NCBI GenBank assembly: GCA_036877525.1
Contig: JAZGTH010000041.1
Coordinates: 2,076,001-2,140,000 of the forward strand
Direction of reading: 5' to 3'
Length of the DNA stretch: 64,000 nucleotides
DNA from: Chromobotia macracanthus
Lineage: Eukaryota > Chordata > Actinopteri > Cypriniformes > Botiidae
In this document: positions 58,618 through 64,000 of the stretch, piece after piece
Layout: the number at the start of each line of letters is the position of its first letter
Position numbering within the stretch: the first letter of the stretch is position 1
Program-made: the position numbers and the translations under genes
The notes under the pieces: generated by a model
Database searches by the model: none
Told to the model about the DNA's origin: nothing
What the model saw: only the letters and a program-made list of their open reading frames with translations

Positions 58618-60084
58618 TTTGGTCTTTTCAGTTTGCGGTGACTTCCGAGCAACCAGACAGTCATAGTTCTGGCTCATAGTCCAGCTGTGACAACCAGGGA
58701 TCCTTAAGACAATGATGCTTTTCAATCAATGCAGCAGCCACTGACTCCAACTTTTAATTGTTTGAATGAGCTTTGAATAAAAAAAACAGCAAAAAAACGT
58801 GCTTGAGATATGCCATCCAAGCCCATTTTTATTTATCCTGGCAATATGAGAAGTGTTCCATTTTCTTTAAAATTCTCATTCCCTTTGTTAAGCTGTTCAA
58901 TCATAAGAAAACTCAGGAAACTCAAAAACGGAAGGTTACTGTCGACTGGGAACTCTGGTTTAAGCTGTTCGATGCAAAGGATATACTTGCAGTGTCTAAA
59001 AAAGAAATGGAAGTTTCTATAGAGAAATCTGTTCAAACGTTAAGCTGGAGTGAGATTTTCAGAAATATCCAACCTTGTGATATAAGGCCAACACAAAATG
59101 TAGTAGCATATTTTGTAAAAATATTATATTATAAATATTATTATTATATAAAAATACTATACTTAAAGGCATAGTTCACCCAAAACTCAAATTTTCAATT
59201 TGTCAAGCCTTGTCATTCTAAATCTGTGCAAAAGAAACAAAATGAGAGTTTTAATGAATATCACTGTTTGTCTTTTCAACATAACAGCAGGTAATTTTGG
59301 CTTAATTCAAAGCTTCAAAGTTACAAAACGTTCATAAGACTAAAAAAACTAGGAATATGATGCACAATTAAAACTGAGCTCTTCCCACCTGCCCCTCTTT
59401 TATGATGAGTTTTTCCTCTGACTATTAGACTAGGAGAGGACACTGGATGTGATGGAGACACAGTTTGAGTGGGGACCTGCTAAAGCAAATGCACTGAATA
59501 TACTGAGCTTCCAGAATTGCCAGAAACAATGAATGAAGTTTCCAGGCCTATCAGACCCTGTGAGTGAAGAAGCACAGTCCAATGCTCAAACCCCACCCCA
59601 AGATATTTAATGTGACTAACCAGCCATGAATGATGTCCTAAAAGCCATTGGCTATATGCTCTAAAAGGCAGTGTGGGCCCCCTAACAACTCCAGTATCAC
59701 AAGCTGGGAAATCCCCTAAGAATGGTTATTCAGTCCTTACTGCAAGGCTTGAGTTTGGCACTCACAACTTCCTTGGTAGAATCCACATCCATCATTGATC
59801 AGTTCTTAAATATGCCTGGTGTTTTTCCCTCAGTGGTGACAAGTCAATCCCAAACATGCCCGAGGACGTGCCTGGATTTGGGGGGGGAAGTGTAACCCAA
59901 ATTACAAACAGAGGCAGACACAGAAATACATTTAATTTAAACATTAAATGTATAAAAAACACAGAAAATGTAAATATGAAATAGAAGAAATTAATTAATA
60001 ATATGAAAACATATATAAAAAATATATAAATATAATAAATATAATAAAATATCAAAGTTTATATTTGTCAAAATACAGAATTCA
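58618..60084. other. Sequence without a convincing gene
   Basis: The plus-strand frame at 58773-59174 shows no known motif. At about 59163-59190 the motif AAAGGCATAGTTCACCCAAA marks a common fish interspersed repeat. At 59878-59895 a purine tract (GGGGGGGGAA) followed by GTGTAACCC could be a polypurine tract next to an LTR, but no matching end was found. Confidence 0.3.
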
Positions 60085-60299
60085 TTGTTAAAATCTACTG
60101 CAAGCTTGCATTTCAAAAATACAAAGAAATCATCAAAAGTTTTGGTAAACAATCAGCATGGATCTTCCGAATGTCATTCTCGTAGACTAGACCCTAAACA
60201 GCATTATGATCCTTTAGCACTAAAAGAAAATAAACATTTGCACAATAAAAGCACCATCTCTAGTTGTTCCAGGTTGTTAGAATAGATATTCAGGAATAT
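60085..60299 (+). repeat. Left arm of a 215-bp inverted repeat pair
   Basis: Matches the reverse complement of 63785-64000 over its whole length with only about five differences. It contains GTAAACAATCAGCATGGATC and TAGTTGTTCCAGGTTGTTAG. Origin unknown; either the terminal region of a large element or two recent copies of one repeat. Confidence 0.9.
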
Positions 60300-61227
60300 A
60301 AATATATAAATATGACATATAAATATGACCAAATAATATCTTATGTCTCACCTGGTAAAGCTGCCAATAAGATCGCGTTTGAATGACATCACTAGACATC
60401 CACTATCGTGGCCTTTTCAGAGAGCAGAGTTCAAGATCGTTCTCTTTCTTTTTAACCTGATTCATTTGATGTACATGCATACAAGTTCCTTGGTCAGGTT
60501 TTTCTTTACTCTTGTTCCATGTGAGTTCTCTTGCTGTATCTGCTCTGGATGGAATCAACTAATGCATGAATTATTCTTTAACTGACTCTTCTTATACCTG
60601 TAATGGTGGAGTTGGACTGGTGAGCCACCTGTTAAGTGAATAATTTGTGAATGACTCTTGTGTGAATCCTTCCTGTTTTGCAAAGACATAGAAACTAACT
60701 TGCTCATCTTTATCAGGTGGGAGTGAAATTGCACAACAGCTCATTTGTCCAAATCTAGGATAAAACCTAAAGACTGAGATTAACAAAGTTATTTCTTGTC
60801 CTTTCATTGAGGACTCTGGTGATTTTGGGTATTGCATTTATAGCAAATGTGATTTTGTTTTATTTGTTGATTACCCTTTTTGATATATGTGTTGACTATA
60901 TGGGTTAAGGTTTAAAAGGTTGACTAAAATAAGATCTCATTCAAAAGCCACCTAAGAACAAGTCACTAAATAAAGTTAATTAGATGCTTCAGTACAAAAG
61001 GCTTGAATCAATTTTCAAATTAGCTTGTATTGTCAAGAAAAGAGAAATATCAACTTACCAGTAAGGTGACAGCCACAAAACCCTGTAAGGAAGAATAAGG
61101 GGTACAAATCAACAACACTGAGTATAAACATTTCTAAGATTCTGAATTACATATTTGTGAATGTAAACCTTTCGACTCTTTTGCTATTATAATACAAATC
61201 TAACTTTGTTCTTACCTAAAACCTTGT
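60300..61227. other. Spacer inside the inverted repeat pair
   Basis: No gene recognised. An open minus-strand frame at 60592-60837 has no known motif. A 24-nt minus-strand exon candidate lies at 61059-61082. Confidence 0.3.
61059..61082 (-). other. Candidate 24-nt micro-exon
   Basis: On the minus strand CTTCCTTACAG is followed by GGTTTTGTGGCTGTCACC-TTACTG and then a perfect GTAAGT donor. The length is a multiple of three and one frame reads GFVAVTLL. No flanking exon is recognised, so it could be chance. Confidence 0.25.
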
Positions 61228-61526
61228 TTTGTCTGAGTCTGTTCAGTGCTGCTGCATCATCTATGTCCTTGGACAAACCAAATCTTTTGAGCCCACCCAC
61301 TGGTCCATTAGCCAAGTTGAATTCCCACCTCTGCGAATGGGTTCTGCACTTCCTTTTATGCAGACCTCAGGTAGTGAAGGTGGGCCAGACCACCTCCAAC
61401 ATCATCACCCTGAGTACAGGAGCCCCACAAGGTTGCGTTCTCAGTCCCCTGCTCTACTCCCTGTATACATATGACTGTGTGTCCTCTCATGATTCCACGT
61501 CTATCATCAAGTTTGCAGATGTCTAA
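61228..61526 (+). pseudogene. Rex1/L2-group LINE RT fragment (plus strand)
   Basis: Contains LLCRPQVVKVGQTTSNI, TLSTGAPQGCVLSPLLYSLY and SIIKFADV, i.e. RT motif B through the start of the catalytic box. It breaks inside FADD, just before a minus-strand L2 fragment. Confidence 0.8.
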
Positions 61527-61529
61527 TAA

Positions 61530-62740
61530 TTGCTCCTAGAGGTAGCACGTACAGGGTGAAAAGTAGAGACCCAAGCACTGAGCCCTGCAGTACTTCATAC
61601 TGAACTTGTGATCGGTAGGACACCTTTTCACTCACAGCAACTGGTATTGGTCAGATAGTTATGATTTAAAACATGCCAGTGCAGTTCCATTTATGTCAAT
61701 GTAATTTTCAAGCCTATTTAGTAGAATGCTGTGGTCAATAGTGGCTGCGTTAAAGTTGAGTAACACTGGAAGAGAGATGAACCCACGATCGGCTGACAAG
61801 AGCAGATCATTTGTCACTCTGATGCGAGCAGTCTATGTACTATGATGTGGTCTGAATCCTGACTGAAAATTCTCACATATACCATTTTTTTTCAGTAAGG
61901 ATCATATCTGTGAAAACACCACCTTTTCCAGTATTTTTGAAAAGGTAAATTTGAGATAGGTCTGTAATTTACTAGTTTCCTGGGATCAAGTTATGGTTTT
62001 TAAAAAGAGGTCTGATAACAGTCAGTCTGTAGAGTTTTCCAATTATGAATTTATAATACTATGTAGAGGATCTATAATTTCTATAATCTCTTTCAGCAAC
62101 CTGGTAGGTATAGGATCTGGCATACACGTTGTTAATGATTTCATCCCTATCTATAGCAGAGAATGACTGGAGTTGTTCCTTGGGAACATTATGATGCATC
62201 ATCAAATGTGATTTTGTTGCAGGCAATTGCATGTCTATGTTTTTTTCAGTTTTGTTTTGGCAGTATCTATTTTGTTATTGAAGAAATTCATAAAATCATC
62301 ACTACTATGATATTGACAACTGTCATAAGCAGATAATGGTTTATCTTTGGTTAATTTAGCCACTGTGTCAAATATCTAGGATTTATTTTCTTCTAGAATA
62401 TTTGAAAAATAGACAGATCTGGAGCTTTTTAAGGCCTTTCTCTCCTTCCATGCTGTACAGAATACCTCCAGTTTTGTTTGCTTCCAATTACTTTCCATTT
62501 TCTGGGCTGTTTTTTTAAAGCTTTTTGGGGCTCATTATACCATGGCATCGGACTCTTTTTTAACCATAGAGGAGCAACTTTTCTAAGGTGTTAGAAAAGA
62601 GGGAGTTAACATTTTCTGTTGCACTATCAAGGTTTTCAAAGCTATCTGTTATGCTAAGGAATTGAGACAGTTCAGGTAGATTGTTGATGAAACAATCTTT
62701 AGTGGCAGAAGTTATTGTTCTACTGTACCTGAAGCAAGGG
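61530..62740 (-). mobile_element. L2 (Maui-like) LINE fragment, minus strand
   Basis: On the minus strand VNYRPISNLPF (about 61985-61953) and KVSYRSQVQYEVLQGSVLGS (about 61630-61570), then LLFTLYVLPLGAI. The right part (to about 62740) holds linker sequence between endonuclease and RT. It is the same family as 45250-46857, whose matching stretch is VSYRSQVQYGVLQGSVFG. It breaks just before the YxDD box. Many stops. Confidence 0.8.
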
Positions 62741-63784
62741 GCTTATTTTGCATATAAAAACAAATGCTTTGGTGCGTGAAATATCTGGTTGCTGTCCGTA
62801 TTCATAGGGTCTCCATAAAAGTTTTGCATGCTGAAAGTCTAGTGTGACCACACCTATACACCATGTCCTAACCAAATGCAAAGTGACAACATTCCAGTGA
62901 CAAGCAATTTGTCAGTCCACACCAGAAGCAATGCGGTGACACGACAACATTGTATTTGTATGCAAACTATTTTGTAATTTATTATTATTTTTTATGTATT
63001 TCTATGCATGCCATTTATAATGTAATGTCCATGAACTGCAAAAATGTAAATATCAGTGTAATGTTTAAGCTATTTTATGATACAAATGTTGTAGGAATTT
63101 ATATCGTTTTTATTTTCAGATGACCTCAGACGATGAACGTCTTTCTGCAGCACCACCATTTTCTCACCTGAAGTTCTCCTCAAATACCTGCATCTTTATC
63201 AGTTAAATTTGTTTTTGCAGACAGCAGAAACCTGAGTGGGATCGCTGACTGGGGGTGGAGACTGGTGTTTTCATAACAATATTATTTTAATATATTTAAA
63301 GATATTTATGATATCTAGTCAAACCCAACAACCACTGCCTTAATTCAGTTTTGCGTGCAAAAATCATATAACCACTGTAAGCCAAATAATGTAAAATTGA
63401 TTTGGGTCTCATATTTAGTCACAACGTTTGATATTTGGAATTTTTCTATTCTCACTTCTAAAAAATTGTTTTTATATATAATGTAATGTTATAGTCAACT
63501 AATAGTCAACTATTTCTAGTATAAACCAGTTTTGCGCTCAAAAATTACTTGAAATTTGTAAGCCAAGTCATGTAACGCCTTTCGTTTTGAAAGTGCAATA
63601 CTTTGTTGGCAAACAGCTAATCACTTCAACAATTCTAATCATTAGAAATTATTTAATTTATTGATATTAAAAATAAATTGATTTCATTTTTTTCTCGATG
63701 ACGTTACACTAATTGGAAAAAGCTATATTATTTATAGAGTTATATCCATGGTTTAGTTGTTCAGATGATCATTGCAAGCTTAAC
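62741..63784. other. Sequence without recognised content
   Basis: AT-rich with no exon or named repeat recognised, except possible further L2 sequence to about 62800. Confidence 0.35.
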
Positions 63785-64000
63785 ATATTCCTGAATATCT
63801 ATTCTAACAACCTGGAACAACTAGAGATGGTGCTTTTATTGTGCAAATGTTTATTTTCCTTTAGTGCTAAAGGATCATAATGCTGTTTAGGGCCTAGTCT
63901 ACGAGAATGACATTTGGAAGATCCATGCTGATTGTTTACCAAAAACTCTTGATGATTTCTTTGTATTTTTGAAATGCAAGCTTGCAGTAGATTTTAACAA
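63785..64000 (-). repeat. Right arm of the inverted repeat pair, cut by the window edge
   Basis: Reverse complement of 60085-60299 with about five differences in 215 bases. It runs into the end of the window, so the true outer boundary is unseen. Confidence 0.9.

Noticed and set aside
58773..59174. 133-codon Lys-rich plus-strand frame
   Set aside because: AT-rich composition gives such frames by chance; no recognisable domain.

Overview
This window looks like vertebrate DNA, most likely from a teleost fish. It is AT-rich, with long stretches without genes and many decayed retrotransposons: DIRS tyrosine-recombinase elements, Ty3/gypsy chromoviruses, an I-clade LINE, L2/Rex1-type LINEs and tRNA-derived SINEs. 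One host gene is convincingly present. This is the 5' end of dock10, a zizimin/DOCK-D guanine nucleotide exchange factor, on the minus strand. An otophysan (carp-, tetra- or catfish-like) species is my guess from the flavour of the repeats; nothing here fixes the species.

Host gene. Three minus-strand exons fit together in phase 0. A canonical first exon lies at 52521-52628 and its encoded N-terminus resembles DOCK10 isoform 1. A candidate alternative first exon lies at 3370-3450. Shared exon 2 lies at 353-472, with a tandem CAAGCAG acceptor. The 49 kb between the two first exons is therefore intron 1 of the long isoform, and nearly all mobile elements described here sit inside it. Sequence right of about 52.8 kb is upstream of dock10.

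Mobile elements, left to right. A Tf1/sushi-like chromovirus occupies 4490-8061 (minus), with two LTRs, a self-priming-type primer site and an integrase fragment pasted into gag. An L2 3' tail is at 8.6 kb. A decayed I-clade LINE with an RNase H domain spans 10.6-14.6 kb, followed by a MITE at 14.9-15.4 kb. A cluster at 20.7-24.1 kb holds a minus-strand DIRS fragment, a second deleted chromovirus with a chromodomain, and a plus-strand DIRS copy. A large GAGT/GT microsatellite is at 26.0 kb. More DIRS copies are at 30.1-31.1 and 35.3-38.0 kb, the latter bounded by inverted copies of an unclassified repeat. A Gmr1-like gypsy remnant (integrase upstream of reverse transcriptase) lies at 39.1-40.9 kb with a SINE nested in it. 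LINE 3' ends are at 41.3-41.9 kb and an L2 LINE at 45.2-46.9 kb. A 1338-bp element with 21-bp terminal inverted repeats and an internal minisatellite is at 49.46-50.80 kb.

Upstream of dock10 there is a nearly full-length but RT-deleted LINE (53.8-56.7 kb), an L2 fragment (57.0-57.8 kb), two LINE fragments that meet head-on at 61.53 kb, and a 215-bp near-identical inverted repeat pair (60.1 and 63.8 kb). No tRNA or rRNA gene, CRISPR array or bacterial-type operon is visible. None of the mobile-element reading frames is intact. Domain calls come from reading translated frames and from memory of the families; no database search was run.
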